Origin: SZUA-100 sp965248135
GTDB taxonomy: Bacteria; Pseudomonadota; Alphaproteobacteria; Rhizobiales; Rhizobiaceae
Reading direction: 5' to 3'
DNA length: 64,000 nt
Assembly: GCA_965248135.1 (NCBI GenBank)
Contig: CBDFIN010000008.1
Span: forward strand, 62,001-126,000
Each line of letters starts with the position of its first letter. Position 1 is the stretch's first letter. This document shows, in pieces, positions 1-9,638 of this stretch. The notes below the pieces were generated by a model, which did no database searches, was not told the DNA's origin, and was given only the letters and a program-made list of their open reading frames with translations. The position numbers and the translations under genes are program-made.

Positions 1-1
1 C

Positions 2-1363
2 CCGATCCAGGCGCAAGCCATCCCCCACGTACTTGAGCACCGTGATGTTTTGGGCATTGCCCAGACCGGCACCGGCAAGACGGCCGGCTTTGTCTTGCCG
101 ATGTTGACGCTGACGGAAAAGGGCCGGGCGCGGGCCCGTATGCCGCGCACGCTGATCTTGGAGCCGACGCGGGAACTGGCCGCCCAGGTGGAGGAAAATT
201 TCAACAAATACGGTATTAATCACAAATTGAATGTGGCGCTTTTGATTGGCGGGGTATCGTTTGACGAGCAAATGCGCAAACTTGACCGTGGCGCCGATGT
301 GCTGATTGCCACGCCGGGCCGGTTGCTTGATCTGTTTGAACGTGGCCGCATCTTGATGAACGGGGTGGAAATCCTGGTTATCGACGAGGCCGACCGGATG
401 CTGGATATGGGTTTCATTCCCGATATCGAACGCATTGCCAGGCTTATTCCGTTCACCCGCCAGACCTTGTTTTTCTCCGCCACCATGCCGGCGGAGATCC
501 AGAAGCTGGCGGACCAGTTTTTGCAGAACCCGGTCGAGATTTCGGTCGATGCGGCGGCAATGGCGGCAGAAACGGTGACCCAGCGGTTGGTCTCTTCACC
601 GAACAAGCCGTTTGAAAAGCGCGCCGTGTTGCGCGGCTTGATCGACAATGCGCCAAAGATGAAGAACGCCATTATATTCTGCAATCGCAAGCGCGATGTG
701 GCGACGCTGTTTCGCTCGCTGGAAAAGCACCAATATTCGGCTGGCGCGCTGCATGGTGACATGGACCAGCGTTCGCGCACCACCATGTTGGGCCGGTTTC
801 GCGATGGCGAGGTTGCCATATTGGTGGCGAGCGACGTGGCAGCGCGGGGGCTTGATATTCCCGATGTCAGCCACGTGTTTAACTATGATGTGCCGACCCA
901 TGCGGAGGATTATATCCACCGTATTGGCCGCACCGGCCGGGCCGGACGCCAGGGCGACGCCTTGACCATCGTTACTGCGGCCGAGAAGCGCTATATCCAG
1001 GATATCGAAAAGCTGATTGGCAGGGCGATTGAGTGGCAGGGCAAGGCGCAATCAAGCGAGGAACAATCGAGTAAAGAGGCGCCACGCAAGAAAGGGTCGC
1101 GCAAGCCGGTTGAAAAAGCAAAAACCGCATCGCCGAAAAAAACCGCCGCCAAAGAGCCCGTTGCAGCAAGTGAAGAAATCGCCAATAGCGCCATAACGCC
1201 GCCGGTCTTTGCCAAGCCCTCTGCATCATCAAAACCCCGCCCGTCCCGCCGCCAAACCAAGACGAGCGCTACACCCGAGGGCATGGGCGATCACGTGCCG
1301 GCCTTCATGCTGCGCTCAACCAGACCGCAAAAACCCGCCAAAGAGGCCGAAGAAACGATGTGA
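2..1363 (+). CDS. DEAD-box ATP-dependent RNA helicase, RhlE-like (5' end outside window)
   Basis: RNA helicase that remodels RNA duplexes using ATP. The reading frame is open from base 2, so the true start lies left of the window; the first visible residues (PIQAQAIPHVL) are the end of the Q motif. In order come Walker A (AQTGTGKT), PTRELA, TPGRL, the DEAD box (VIDEADRML), SAT (FFSATMP), the helicase C-domain strand IIFCNRK, ARGLDIP and the arginine-finger motif HRIGRTGRAGR. All catalytic motifs are intact. The last ~100 residues are a Lys/Arg/Ala/Ser-rich low-complexity tail, typical of RhlE-type proteins and likely an RNA-binding extension. It is followed after 64 bases by a gamma-glutamyltransferase gene on the same strand; nothing links the two functionally. 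Confidence 0.93.
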   Translation, partial: PIQAQAIPHVLEHRDVLGIAQTGTGKTAGFVLPMLTLTEKGRARARMPRTLILEPTRELAAQVEENFNKYGINHKLNVALLIGGVSFDEQMRKLDRGADVLIATPGRLLDLFERGRILMNGVEILVIDEADRMLDMGFIPDIERIARLIPFTRQTLFFSATMPAEIQKLADQFLQNPVEISVDAAAMAAETVTQRLVSSPNKPFEKRAVLRGLIDNAPKMKNAIIFCNRKRDVATLFRSLEKHQYSAGALHGDMDQRSRTTMLGRFRDGEVAILVASDVAARGLDIPDVSHVFNYDVPTHAEDYIHRIGRTGRAGRQGDALTIVTAAEKRYIQDIEKLIGRAIEWQGKAQSSEEQSSKEAPRKKGSRKPVEKAKTASPKKTAAKEPVAASEEIANSAITPPVFAKPSASSKPRPSRRQTKTSATPEGMGDHVPAFMLRSTRPQKPAKEAEETM

Positions 1364-1427
1364 TTTTTGGGAGTGGCGCGGCATTATATGGGCTAAAATT
1401 TACTTCCCTTGGTATTAAACCCGCACT

Positions 1428-2885
1428 ATGAGCAAACCTGCAATCAAAGGCGTTGTCGCCGCCGGACACCGGCGAACCGCAGAAGCCGCAGAAGAAATCC
1501 TTCACGCCGGCGGCACTGCCGTTGATGCAGCCATTGCGGCGCTTGTTATGGCCTGCGTTTGTGAACCCGTGCTAGCCTCCCCTGGTGGCGGCGGTTTTGC
1601 CATGGTGCGCGATGGATCGACCGGCGACATATCGCTGATTGACTTTTTTCCTCAAACCCCGCTGCAGCGCCGTCAGTCCGGTAAAACCGGTGTTTATAAG
1701 ATCATTGCCGATTTCGGCGCCGCGACCCAGGCCTTTCACATCGGTCCCGCCACCTCAGCAACACCCGGCTTTAGTAGCGGTATAGCTATGCTGCACCAAA
1801 AGGGCGGGTCAATAAAATTGGCCGATTTGTTTTTACCGGCGATCAAGGCGGCACGCGACGGCATAAAAATCACCCCGTTTCAACACTATCTGGCCACTGT
1901 CGTGCAGCCGATCCTCACCGCCACGCCATCAGCATCGAAACTGTTTACATCGCAAGGCGAAATGTTGGCCGTTGGCAATGTATTCAAGAACCCCGGATTG
2001 GCCGACGCCCTTGAACTGTTGGCGCATAGCGGTACGTTTGACAACAAAGTCGCCCGGGCGATCATCGACCTACAAGAACAATCCGGCCATCTAACCAGCG
2101 TCGACCTAAGCGCTTACCGGGCCATTGAACGCCGGCCGTTGGCATTGAAGCTGGGAGCATCTACCGTCCATTTGAACCCCTTGCCGGCGGCCAGCGGTGC
2201 TCTCGTTGCACATAGTTTAGATCGATTGGAAAGGCCGGGCGCTGTCGAACTGGCTGGCGCATTGCGGACCACCGGGCGGGCGCGGCATCGGGCAGGAAGT
2301 GATTTGCACAAGATTCTTGTCCAACCTATACGCGCCAAGGGTACAACCCATATTTCGGTCATCGACCATCATGGCAATGCCTGTGCTCTCACCACTTCCA
2401 ACGGTGAGGGCAATGGCGAGCTGGTCGGGGAATTCGGTTTCATGTTGAACAATATTCTGGGTGAGGAAGACGTCAATCCGGCAGGAGCGACGGGTTGGCC
2501 TGAAGATATCCGTCTTTCCTCGATGATGTGCCCATCGATCATTGAGCATGCGGATGGCAGTATAGTCGCGTTGGGCACTGGCGGCTCCAACCGCATTCGC
2601 TCGGCCATTGCCCAGGTCGTGATGCGTCATTGCCTTGAGCATATGGATCTTGCCCAGGCCGTCACCGCCCCCAGGCTTCATGTCGAGGGCGACCATCTGG
2701 ATTTTGAAGATTTCTTTTCCGCCAAACATCGCCAGGCGTTATGCGCGGATTTTGCCGATCATCGGGCCTGGCCCGAAAGAAATATGTTTTTCGGTGGTGT
2801 TCACGCGGTTCGCCGGGCTGGGGACGGGCAATTGTCAGGCGTTGGCGATGCTCGCCGTGATGGACTTATTGTGATTGCCGGGTAA
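1428..2885 (+). CDS. ggt: gamma-glutamyltransferase family protein
   Basis: N-terminal-nucleophile hydrolase family that moves or hydrolyses gamma-glutamyl groups of glutathione and related amides. Family landmarks are the N-terminal GGTAVDAAIAA and PGGGGFAMVRDG segments, and the autoprocessing site KGTTHISVIDHHGNA, where Thr306 (first T of TTHIS) is the expected nucleophile exposed after self-cleavage. Downstream, GEFGFMLNN matches the small-subunit oxyanion region. At 485 residues it is somewhat shorter than the classic ~570-residue enzyme, and no clear signal peptide is visible, so a cytoplasmic amidase of the same fold is possible. ATG start; spacing to the upstream helicase is 64 bases. 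Confidence 0.88.
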   Translation: MSKPAIKGVVAAGHRRTAEAAEEILHAGGTAVDAAIAALVMACVCEPVLASPGGGGFAMVRDGSTGDISLIDFFPQTPLQRRQSGKTGVYKIIADFGAATQAFHIGPATSATPGFSSGIAMLHQKGGSIKLADLFLPAIKAARDGIKITPFQHYLATVVQPILTATPSASKLFTSQGEMLAVGNVFKNPGLADALELLAHSGTFDNKVARAIIDLQEQSGHLTSVDLSAYRAIERRPLALKLGASTVHLNPLPAASGALVAHSLDRLERPGAVELAGALRTTGRARHRAGSDLHKILVQPIRAKGTTHISVIDHHGNACALTTSNGEGNGELVGEFGFMLNNILGEEDVNPAGATGWPEDIRLSSMMCPSIIEHADGSIVALGTGGSNRIRSAIAQVVMRHCLEHMDLAQAVTAPRLHVEGDHLDFEDFFSAKHRQALCADFADHRAWPERNMFFGGVHAVRRAGDGQLSGVGDARRDGLIVIAG

Positions 2886-3254
2886 CCCTTGTCGGCAGGC
2901 AACCCGTGTTTGGAACCGGAAGAATTGCGAATTAACCCGACCCTGGAGGGAAAAAGCCACTCTTGACATTATCCCAGGGGAAATCAATATCGACTCATCT
3001 GACCGGAGCCTCCACGGTTTTGGCGAGGCGCGATTGGCGACCTGGTACCGGTGCCACGAGCCAGGCGTAGGTGAAATCAGCCCGGAAGAGCGATATCATT
3101 GGACTTGCGAACAGAACTTTGTCGGAGCCGTGATAAATTTGGTCATTTTTTGTTCATTTAGTGGCGAATTTCATCTTCCACTCATAAATCTGGCATATTT
3201 GTCAATGCCAGTTGTAGCAAGTGCGGCAAAATACTCAGGAAAGACCACCGGTAA
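2886..3254. other. intergenic region, no gene supported
   Basis: About 370 bases between the gamma-glutamyltransferase and the exporter gene. One short frame is open on the plus strand but has no recognisable product and no convincing ribosome binding site, so it is not called. The region holds one possible sigma-70-like promoter (separate entry) and is otherwise unremarkable. Confidence 0.5.
2963..2991 (+). promoter_or_regulatory. possible sigma-70-type promoter
   Basis: A perfect -35 hexamer TTGACA (2963-2968) is followed after 17 bases by AATATC (2986-2991), a weak match to a -10 box. It would transcribe toward the MMPL-type exporter starting at 3255. The -10 match is poor, so this is only a candidate. 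Confidence 0.25.
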
Positions 3255-5573
3255 ATGGCTCAGCAGCAACAGGGAAATTCATTGTGGTTTTCCTTCGGTA
3301 TGGAGAGACTCGGACTATTGGTCCTGAAAAGGCCGGCCGTGTCGGCCATCGCCATTGTTGTGGTTTCAGCCATTGCCGTTTTTGGAGTCTTGCGAATATC
3401 GGTTGACGATTCACTCAGCGAACTGTTTCGCAGCAACAGCGATGAGTTCAAACGGTACGAACGCGTCGCAGAGCGCTTTCCCTCGTCTGAATATGACGTA
3501 TTGCTGGTAGCCGAAGGGCCCAGTCTGCTTAAACGAGATAAGCTCATTGCACTGCATTCGACCATACTGGAACTGGGATTGGGTGAAGCGGTCAGGGGCA
3601 TTGTGTCGCTGTTTTCTGCCCGGCATAAACTTGATGCAGAAGGCTACGCGGCGCCGTTGTTTCCGGCCGAGTTTCCACAAGGCAAAGCCTACACCCAGGT
3701 ATTGAAAGAACTTCGCGGCAATGAAATCGTCCAAGGTAAGCTTCTGTCGGATGACGGCACATTGGCGTTGGCGGTCATCGCGCTCGATCAGAAAATCGTC
3801 GAATCAATCGGCTTGGAATCTTCGGTTGATGAATTGCGGCAACTGGCTGCAGAAGGACTGGACGGCAGCGGACTGTCATGGAAGCTGACCGGGGCCCCGG
3901 TCATGCAATTGGAGATCCGCAATGCGGTCCAGCGTGACCGAATTATTTACAACGGCCTTGGATTTGCGCTTGGCGCGCTAATCGCATTTGCATTTTTCAG
4001 AAGTATCTCAATGACCATCGTGGCTGCCGCAGGACCCGCAGCGGCGATATTGTGGTCGCTTGGCGCGATCGGTCTGCTGGATTTCCGCCTTAATCTGTTT
4101 GTCAACGTCATCACCCCGTTGATCATGGTCAACGGTTTTTCGGACTCAATGCACCTTGTCTACAACATCCGGTGCGAAGTGCTGGCAGGCAGTGACCGCA
4201 TTACCGCCACCCGCAATGCCCTGATCAATGTTGCTCCGGCGTGTTTTCTCACTGCTTTGACCGCGGCCATTGCAGTCGGTTCTTTTATGTTCGCTGAATC
4301 GGCTCTCATTCGCACCTTCGGTGTGGCTTCAACAATTGCGGTTCTGTTGGCTTATTTCGCGGTGGTATTTGTGGTGCCGACATTGGCGGTATTTTTGTTG
4401 AGAAAAGACAATATCAACAAACCTGTGCCAGTGGAAAGCGAGCGCAAGGACGGACTAAATCTGTTGGCGCGATTTTCTGTCTGGCTGTTTGGTGTGGTTG
4501 GCCGAAATGCGATTGTTTTTGTGGTGATGGGGATAGTGCTTGTCGGTGTTGCCGGCACTGCCTATGTCAATTTAAAGCCGCATTATCGCCTGGCGGACCA
4601 GGTTCCGGACAAGGAGCAGGCGCTGGTGGCAACCAGCCGTCTGGATGAAAAGCTGACTGGCGCCAACCCGGTACATGTGATGGTGGAATGGCCAAAAAGT
4701 GAACGGCTATTTACCCCTCAGGTAATGGATGTGATTGCCAAGGTGCACGATCGGGTTGAGCAAATAGCCGGCATCGGAAATGTCTGGTCGATCACCACGA
4801 TGCAGCGTTGGCTTGAGCCCGATGGCAAGGTAAATGCCGAAAAGCTGGAGAAATATGTTGGCTATCTGCCGGAACATCTGCGCCAGCGATTCCATTCGCC
4901 CGACACCTCCTCGGCGCTTGTTACTGGTCGTTTGCCGGACGCTGATGCTGGAAAAATTCTTCCGGTGATCAACGCGCTCGATGAGGCGCTGAACAAGGTG
5001 CGTGAGGTGCATCCTGAATATCGTATCTCGGTGACCGGTCTGCCTGCAATTGCTGCTCGAAACAGCGGGCAGATGATCTGGGAGCTGAATGTTGGACTTG
5101 TCAGCGATATGGTTATCGTTATTGTTTTGCTTGGATTGGCATTTCGTTCGTTTTTTGCCAGTGCCGTAAGTCTGTTACCTAGCCTGATTCCCATTCTGGC
5201 GACTGGCGCGCTGCTCTATGTTACCGGTCAAGGATTGCATTTCGCATCGATGATTGCGCTTACGGTGGCATTTGGGCTGTCTCTGGACAGCACGATACAT
5301 TTTCTCAACCGCTATTATCTTGAGGCAAGAAAACAGCCGGAAACCGATGGCGGAACCGAAGCGGTGCTGGCCCGCACAGCAGTCATGATCGGCCCGGTTT
5401 TGATTTTGACCACAGCTGTGCTAGCCCTTGGGCTTGGAGTGACAATTCTGTCCGATCTGCCGTCTTTGCGAATTTTTGGGCAACTTAGCGGTGTGACACT
5501 AGTAGCCGCGCTTATAGCCCAATTGATCATTTTGCCCGCAACGATAACTTTAGGTAGGCGAATGTCTAAATAA
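3255..5573 (+). CDS. MMPL/RND superfamily exporter
   Basis: Inner-membrane transporter of the RND superfamily (MMPL/patched-like group), 772 residues. The protein shows the internal duplication of the family: a first TM helix (~25-45), a large periplasmic loop, a cluster of TM helices (~220-385) containing GFSDSMHLVYNIR, then a second TM (~412-435), a second loop and a second cluster (~610-770) with the matching LSLDSTIHFLNRYYLEA. The D-S-x-H pairs in the two halves are the positions expected for proton relay. Substrate is unknown; relatives move lipids or hydrophobic compounds. No membrane-fusion or outer-membrane partner is adjacent. ATG at 3255 is used; an internal ATG at 3300 is an alternative start. 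Confidence 0.85.
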   Translation: MAQQQQGNSLWFSFGMERLGLLVLKRPAVSAIAIVVVSAIAVFGVLRISVDDSLSELFRSNSDEFKRYERVAERFPSSEYDVLLVAEGPSLLKRDKLIALHSTILELGLGEAVRGIVSLFSARHKLDAEGYAAPLFPAEFPQGKAYTQVLKELRGNEIVQGKLLSDDGTLALAVIALDQKIVESIGLESSVDELRQLAAEGLDGSGLSWKLTGAPVMQLEIRNAVQRDRIIYNGLGFALGALIAFAFFRSISMTIVAAAGPAAAILWSLGAIGLLDFRLNLFVNVITPLIMVNGFSDSMHLVYNIRCEVLAGSDRITATRNALINVAPACFLTALTAAIAVGSFMFAESALIRTFGVASTIAVLLAYFAVVFVVPTLAVFLLRKDNINKPVPVESERKDGLNLLARFSVWLFGVVGRNAIVFVVMGIVLVGVAGTAYVNLKPHYRLADQVPDKEQALVATSRLDEKLTGANPVHVMVEWPKSERLFTPQVMDVIAKVHDRVEQIAGIGNVWSITTMQRWLEPDGKVNAEKLEKYVGYLPEHLRQRFHSPDTSSALVTGRLPDADAGKILPVINALDEALNKVREVHPEYRISVTGLPAIAARNSGQMIWELNVGLVSDMVIVIVLLGLAFRSFFASAVSLLPSLIPILATGALLYVTGQGLHFASMIALTVAFGLSLDSTIHFLNRYYLEARKQPETDGGTEAVLARTAVMIGPVLILTTAVLALGLGVTILSDLPSLRIFGQLSGVTLVAALIAQLIILPATITLGRRMSK

Positions 5574-5647
5574 AGCCAAATTTTGAACACCATCATGAAC
5601 CGGAAACAGCCTGCGCATTGTACAAATTTGAATCAGAAAGATACCTC

Positions 5648-6172
5648 ATGCATAAATCGCTTGGTAATATTTTGCTCACCTGCGCCCTGTCGTTCACCGT
5701 GGCGGGCCAATTCCTCGCGCCCGCATTGGCTGCCAGCGGCGCGGATCGGACATTCGGCTCACTCTATGGCGAGTGGCGGGGAAGAGGAATAATTGTTCCG
5801 TCAAAGGACAAACCGGCGGAGAAAATTTCCTGTCGGGTCAGCTATGCGCGGATATCGGACAGGTATGTCAGCTCCATGATTCGCTGTTCTGCCGTCGATT
5901 TCAAGATAAATGCGAGAGGAAGAGTTTCATTTTCCAAGACCTCGGGCATGTTTCACGGTGTGCTTGAGGATAGCGGCACCGGCTGGACACTAAGGTTATC
6001 CGGCGGACGCGCCCGTTCAAAAGGCGTTCGCTTCGGTTTGAAGATACCGGAAGCAAAAGTAAATGGTTGGCTGAGCATTAACGTCACCGGAAGACGCTCG
6101 CATTCATGGGTTGCGCAACGCGCGACGTCGGGCGGCCTCAAGCAATTACTCAAAATCAAGTTTCGGCGATAA
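5648..6172 (+). CDS. hypothetical secreted protein
   Basis: 174-residue protein not assigned to a family. It opens with a clear Sec signal peptide (basic MHKS, then a hydrophobic stretch, cleavage expected after APALAA), so the mature product should be periplasmic or exported. The mature part has two Cys residues about 20 residues apart (SCRVSY and IRCSAVD), which could form a disulfide, and an Arg/Lys-rich C-terminus. An in-frame TTG lies 10 codons upstream, but the ATG at 5648 is preferred because the signal peptide begins there and AGAAAG precedes it. It follows the exporter by 74 bases and may share its transcript. Confidence 0.6.
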   Translation: MHKSLGNILLTCALSFTVAGQFLAPALAASGADRTFGSLYGEWRGRGIIVPSKDKPAEKISCRVSYARISDRYVSSMIRCSAVDFKINARGRVSFSKTSGMFHGVLEDSGTGWTLRLSGGRARSKGVRFGLKIPEAKVNGWLSINVTGRRSHSWVAQRATSGGLKQLLKIKFRR

Positions 6173-6274
6173 GTATTTTTGCATTTTCATCACGGTGTTA
6201 AACCGAATTGGCCGATCAGCCATCAGCGTCGGGAACAAAAACCGGATCAATGTTGTGACTATTCAACAAATGGC

Positions 6275-7636
6275 TCAAGCCGCATTGTCTTTCAAAAACA
6301 ACAAGGTTTCTTCAACCCCCATGGCCTTGGCGTAGAGGTATCCTTGTCCTGACCGGCAGCCGAGATCAAGCAGCATGTCAGCCTGCTCGCCCTCTTCGAT
6401 ACCTTCAGCTATGACCTTTAGATTCAAACCAGCGCACATGGCTATTATCGCCTTGATAATGTGTTCGGCAGGTCGGTCGTGCTGGATCGACGAAATGAAT
6501 GAGCGATCGATTTTGACTTTGTCAAAATTGAAATCCCGCAAGCGGCCCAGACTTGACTGGCCAGTGCCGAAATCGTCGAGAGACATTCTGATACCATTGG
6601 CGCGCAGTTGCTCGACTATTTCCCGGGCTATATCAGGATCGCCCATAATCGCCGTTTCGGTGATCTCCAGCTCCAGCCGGTCAGCTGGCAGCCCAACCCG
6701 TTTGATAATCTCCAAAACCTTGTCACCGGTGGTTGGGTCCATCAATTGCGTGGTAGATAAATTGAAAGAGAGGAATAATTCATCCGGCCATTGTAGCGCC
6801 ACTTTTGCCGCCTGAGTAAGCAGCAACTCACTCAAGGACGCGATAAATCCACGTTCTTCGGCAATTAGAATGAATACATCAGGTGGAACGAAACCAAGTT
6901 CGGAATCGGTCCAGCGCGCCAGCGCTTCAAAGCCAACGACCTTGCCGGAGTCAATGTGAACTATTGGTTGAAAATGCGGCTTCACCTGGCGAGTAATAAT
7001 TGCCTGTCGCAGCGCCTGTTCGATCTGGGTGGCCCGTTTCATCTCATCGGCCACGGCGGATGAATATACAGTGATCTCGTTGCGACCGCGATTTTTGGAA
7101 CGATAGAGCGCGGTGTCTGCGCTACCCATAATTTCAGCAAATGTATCGCCACCAAAAGGGTGAACCGCCAGGCCGAACGAACCCGAAAGCCTCACTGTAT
7201 GGTCGCCAAGATCATAGGGCGCGGAGATCACATCGCGTATCGCCTCAGCAGTAGCAATTGCATCGCGCTCACTAAATACCAACGGCAAAACGAGGGCAAA
7301 CTCATCACCGCCCAGCCTTGCAGCAAGTGCGCCAACAGGCAGGCAGGTTTTTAGTCGGTGGGCAATCTGCTTTAGAATCTCATCGCCGGCCGAATGGCCG
7401 AACAGATCGTTGATCGGTTTGAAGCCATCAAGATCAAGAATGCCGACGGTAAAGGGTGCAGGGTCCTCAGCACGGTCTCTAATGAGATCATTGATGCACT
7501 CTTCCAACCGGCGGCGATTTGGCAAGCCGGTCAACGAATCCGAATAGGCAAGCTCTATCATGCTGATTGGAGGCGGCAGTACCTCTTCTCGTCTATCTTT
7601 AGCAGGTTCGGCGATTGCGACGGCTCCTGTTTGCAT
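6275..7636 (-). CDS. GGDEF-EAL domain protein (cyclic-di-GMP turnover)
   Basis: Bifunctional-type cyclic-di-GMP enzyme. The N-terminal half is a GGDEF domain (DSLTGLPNRR ... RLGGDEFALVLP, intact active-site loop); the C-terminal half is an EAL phosphodiesterase domain with FEALARW and DDFGTGQSSLGRL, so the catalytic acidic residues of both domains are present. There is no TM helix or recognisable sensory domain, so the protein is probably cytoplasmic. A frame from an upstream TTG at 7738 is open, but the ATG at 7636 has GGAAAA just upstream and begins just before the domain; it gives 453 residues. Convergent with the secreted hypothetical protein on the left. Confidence 0.88.
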   Translation of the reverse strand: MQTGAVAIAEPAKDRREEVLPPPISMIELAYSDSLTGLPNRRRLEECINDLIRDRAEDPAPFTVGILDLDGFKPINDLFGHSAGDEILKQIAHRLKTCLPVGALAARLGGDEFALVLPLVFSERDAIATAEAIRDVISAPYDLGDHTVRLSGSFGLAVHPFGGDTFAEIMGSADTALYRSKNRGRNEITVYSSAVADEMKRATQIEQALRQAIITRQVKPHFQPIVHIDSGKVVGFEALARWTDSELGFVPPDVFILIAEERGFIASLSELLLTQAAKVALQWPDELFLSFNLSTTQLMDPTTGDKVLEIIKRVGLPADRLELEITETAIMGDPDIAREIVEQLRANGIRMSLDDFGTGQSSLGRLRDFNFDKVKIDRSFISSIQHDRPAEHIIKAIIAMCAGLNLKVIAEGIEEGEQADMLLDLGCRSGQGYLYAKAMGVEETLLFLKDNAA

Positions 7637-7938
7637 GATTTTTCCGTTGTTTTTGTAATGTTTATTGGACAGCAACCTACATGCATCCAATCTGCCAACG
7701 GTTAACTGGCGTATATGAATCTCAAGACCAACACTCAAATCGAGTAATTTGGTTAATGACTGTTTTCAAAATTGCCTGAAATTCGACTGCTTTAATCATG
7801 TATGTAGCTGGTCACCTTCAAAATGATTCGATCAGTAGTCTCTTCGCTCATGGCGGGCTCTGCCCGGGCCTCCGCGGGGCGGTGCAAAACACTGGTGCGC
7901 GCTGCCGGTCCCCTGGGTGTGCCGAACCTAACCGGTGA
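7637..7938. other. intergenic region with a GC-rich structured stretch
   Basis: Separates the GGDEF-EAL gene from the MBL hydrolase gene. The left part is AT-rich; 7840-7935 is strikingly GC-rich and contains several short self-complementary segments (for example GCCCGGGC). It does not carry the conserved loop of 4.5S SRP RNA or any tRNA or tmRNA signature I can recognise. Identity unknown. Confidence 0.35.
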
Positions 7939-8760
7939 TTATAAACCGGTCTCAAACTGCATGCCATCATAGGCCGGCTCGACGTGAACGGGTGTTAGAG
8001 CCTTGACGGTTTCATAGTCGAGTGGCGTGTGCATATGGGTCAGAATTGCCCGTTTTGGCTTTAACTTGCCGATCCAGTGCAGTGCCTGATCAAGGGAAAA
8101 GTGGCTGGGATGTTCCCGGTATTGAAGCGCGTCGACAATCCAGACATCCAGATTTTGCAACAGTTCAATAGAATTTTCCGTCAAACCACTGATATCGCTG
8201 GAATAGGCAACATCGCCAAATCGAAATCCCAGCGAGGTGAAATCACCATGGGCCTGCCGAAACGGCAATACCGAAATCGGTCCGCCATCACCATCGACAA
8301 TGGCTGCTTGGCCATCCACGAGACGGTTTTCGCTCAGTATCGGCGGATAGAACCCGCCCTTTGGGGTTTTGAAACAATAGCTGAATCCCTGGCGCAGCCG
8401 GTGAGAGGTCTCCTCGTCCACATATATTTCCACCCGTTGCCGGCGGTTGATGGCAAACCCCCTTAGATCGTCAATTCCGTGAATATGATCGGCATGACCA
8501 TGGGTATAAAACACCCCTTCGGCAAAATCCACATTGGCATCGATCATCTGTTCACGGAAATCCGGCGAGGTGTCGACAACAATCGTGGTTTTGCCCTGGC
8601 CGGCGATCCTCTCCACCAGTATGGAAGAACGCCGGCGACGGTTTTTGGGATTTGCCGGATCGCATGCCCCCCAGTCCCCGCCAATCCGCGGTACACCGGG
8701 CGACGATCCGCAGCCCAAAATGGTAAATCGCAGCCGGTCGACCGGCTCACCCTCGTTCAT
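7939..8760 (-). CDS. MBL-fold metallo-hydrolase, PhnP-like
   Basis: Metallo-beta-lactamase-fold hydrolase of the PhnP/RNase Z-like group, 273 residues. The metal-binding signature H-x-H-x-D-H is at H87, H89, D91 and H92 (YTHGHADHIHGIDDL); an N-terminal LGCGSSPGVPRIGG loop and C-terminal LTHMHTPLDY complete the family pattern. Likely a cyclic phosphodiesterase or related phosphoester hydrolase; the exact substrate cannot be read from sequence. It overlaps the tatD start by 4 bases (ATGA), showing translational coupling in a minus-strand cluster running dacC-tmk-holB-metG-DUF1353-tatD-MBL. Confidence 0.88.
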   Translation of the reverse strand: MNEGEPVDRLRFTILGCGSSPGVPRIGGDWGACDPANPKNRRRRSSILVERIAGQGKTTIVVDTSPDFREQMIDANVDFAEGVFYTHGHADHIHGIDDLRGFAINRRQRVEIYVDEETSHRLRQGFSYCFKTPKGGFYPPILSENRLVDGQAAIVDGDGGPISVLPFRQAHGDFTSLGFRFGDVAYSSDISGLTENSIELLQNLDVWIVDALQYREHPSHFSLDQALHWIGKLKPKRAILTHMHTPLDYETVKALTPVHVEPAYDGMQFETGL

Positions 8761-9584
8761 CCGGTGGTCTCCACCGCGCCATCGCCATCGAGGTGCGGAA
8801 TTTTGGCAAAGGTTTGAAAGAAATTTTCACTGGTGATGCGGCTAATATCGCTCTCGCTTATACCCTTGACATCGGCCAGTACACTGGCGGTGTGAGTGAC
8901 AAATGAAGGTTCATTGCGTTTACCGCGCATCGGCACCGGGGCGAGATAAGGCGCATCCGTCTCAACCAGCAAACGGTCGAGCGGCACATCGCGGGCGATA
9001 TCGCGTATCTCCTGGCTGTTCTTGAACGTCAGGATACCGGAAAACGAAACCATCATTCCCGACTCCAATCCACACTCAGCCAGTTGCCGGCTTGAGGAAA
9101 AACAGTGCAGGATGGCGGGAAAAGCGCCTCTTTGGGTCTCCTCCCGCAGAATCTGCATCATATCCGCATCAGCGCTACGGGCATGAATAACCAGCGGCAA
9201 CCCGGTGATACGCGCGGCGGCAATGTGATTGCGAAAACCTGTCTGCTGCGCTTCGCGTGGCGACTTGTCGTAATGATAGTCAAGCCCTGCTTCACCTATC
9301 GCCACAACCTTTGGATGGCTTGCCAATTGAACCAGTTGATCGACCGTAACATCCAGTTCCTCATCGGCATTATGCGGATGAGTGCCTACGGAACAATAAA
9401 CCGGCTCAAATTGCTCGGCGATGGCCAACACCTGATGAAATTTTTTCACTCTTGTACTGATGGTGACCATGCGCCTGACGCCTGCATCCATTGCGCGTTC
9501 GACAATTGTGTCCAGTTCGTCGGCAAAATCCGGAAAATCCAGATGGCAGTGTGAATCGACCAAATAGGGAGGGTTTGAGTGCAT
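8757..9584 (-). CDS. tatD: TatD family metal-dependent hydrolase
   Basis: TIM-barrel metal-dependent DNase/hydrolase. Metal ligands are visible in the N-terminal DSHCHLDF (H12, H14), in AIGEAGLDYHYDKSP (Glu), VIHARSAD (His), ILHCFSSS (His) and VETDAPYLAP (Asp). The ATG at 9584 places DSHCHLDF at residue 10, as in the family; an upstream in-frame TTG at 9608 would add eight unsupported residues. It sits between the MBL hydrolase (4-base overlap) and a DUF1353 lipoprotein, downstream of metG, as in many alphaproteobacteria. Confidence 0.92.
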   Translation of the reverse strand: MHSNPPYLVDSHCHLDFPDFADELDTIVERAMDAGVRRMVTISTRVKKFHQVLAIAEQFEPVYCSVGTHPHNADEELDVTVDQLVQLASHPKVVAIGEAGLDYHYDKSPREAQQTGFRNHIAAARITGLPLVIHARSADADMMQILREETQRGAFPAILHCFSSSRQLAECGLESGMMVSFSGILTFKNSQEIRDIARDVPLDRLLVETDAPYLAPVPMRGKRNEPSFVTHTASVLADVKGISESDISRITSENFFQTFAKIPHLDGDGAVETTG

Positions 9585-9638
9585 TATATTTAGCTCATAT
9601 CGTTGCAACGCGGCAGCATAGCGGTGTTCCGCCTGCGA

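Noticed and set aside
2875..3327. 150-codon open frame after the gamma-glutamyltransferase gene
   Set aside because: It overlaps both neighbouring genes, has no family resemblance and no good ribosome binding site; composition looks non-coding.
7840..7935. 4.5S SRP RNA
   Set aside because: The conserved GGAAGGAAGCAGC-type loop is missing on both strands.
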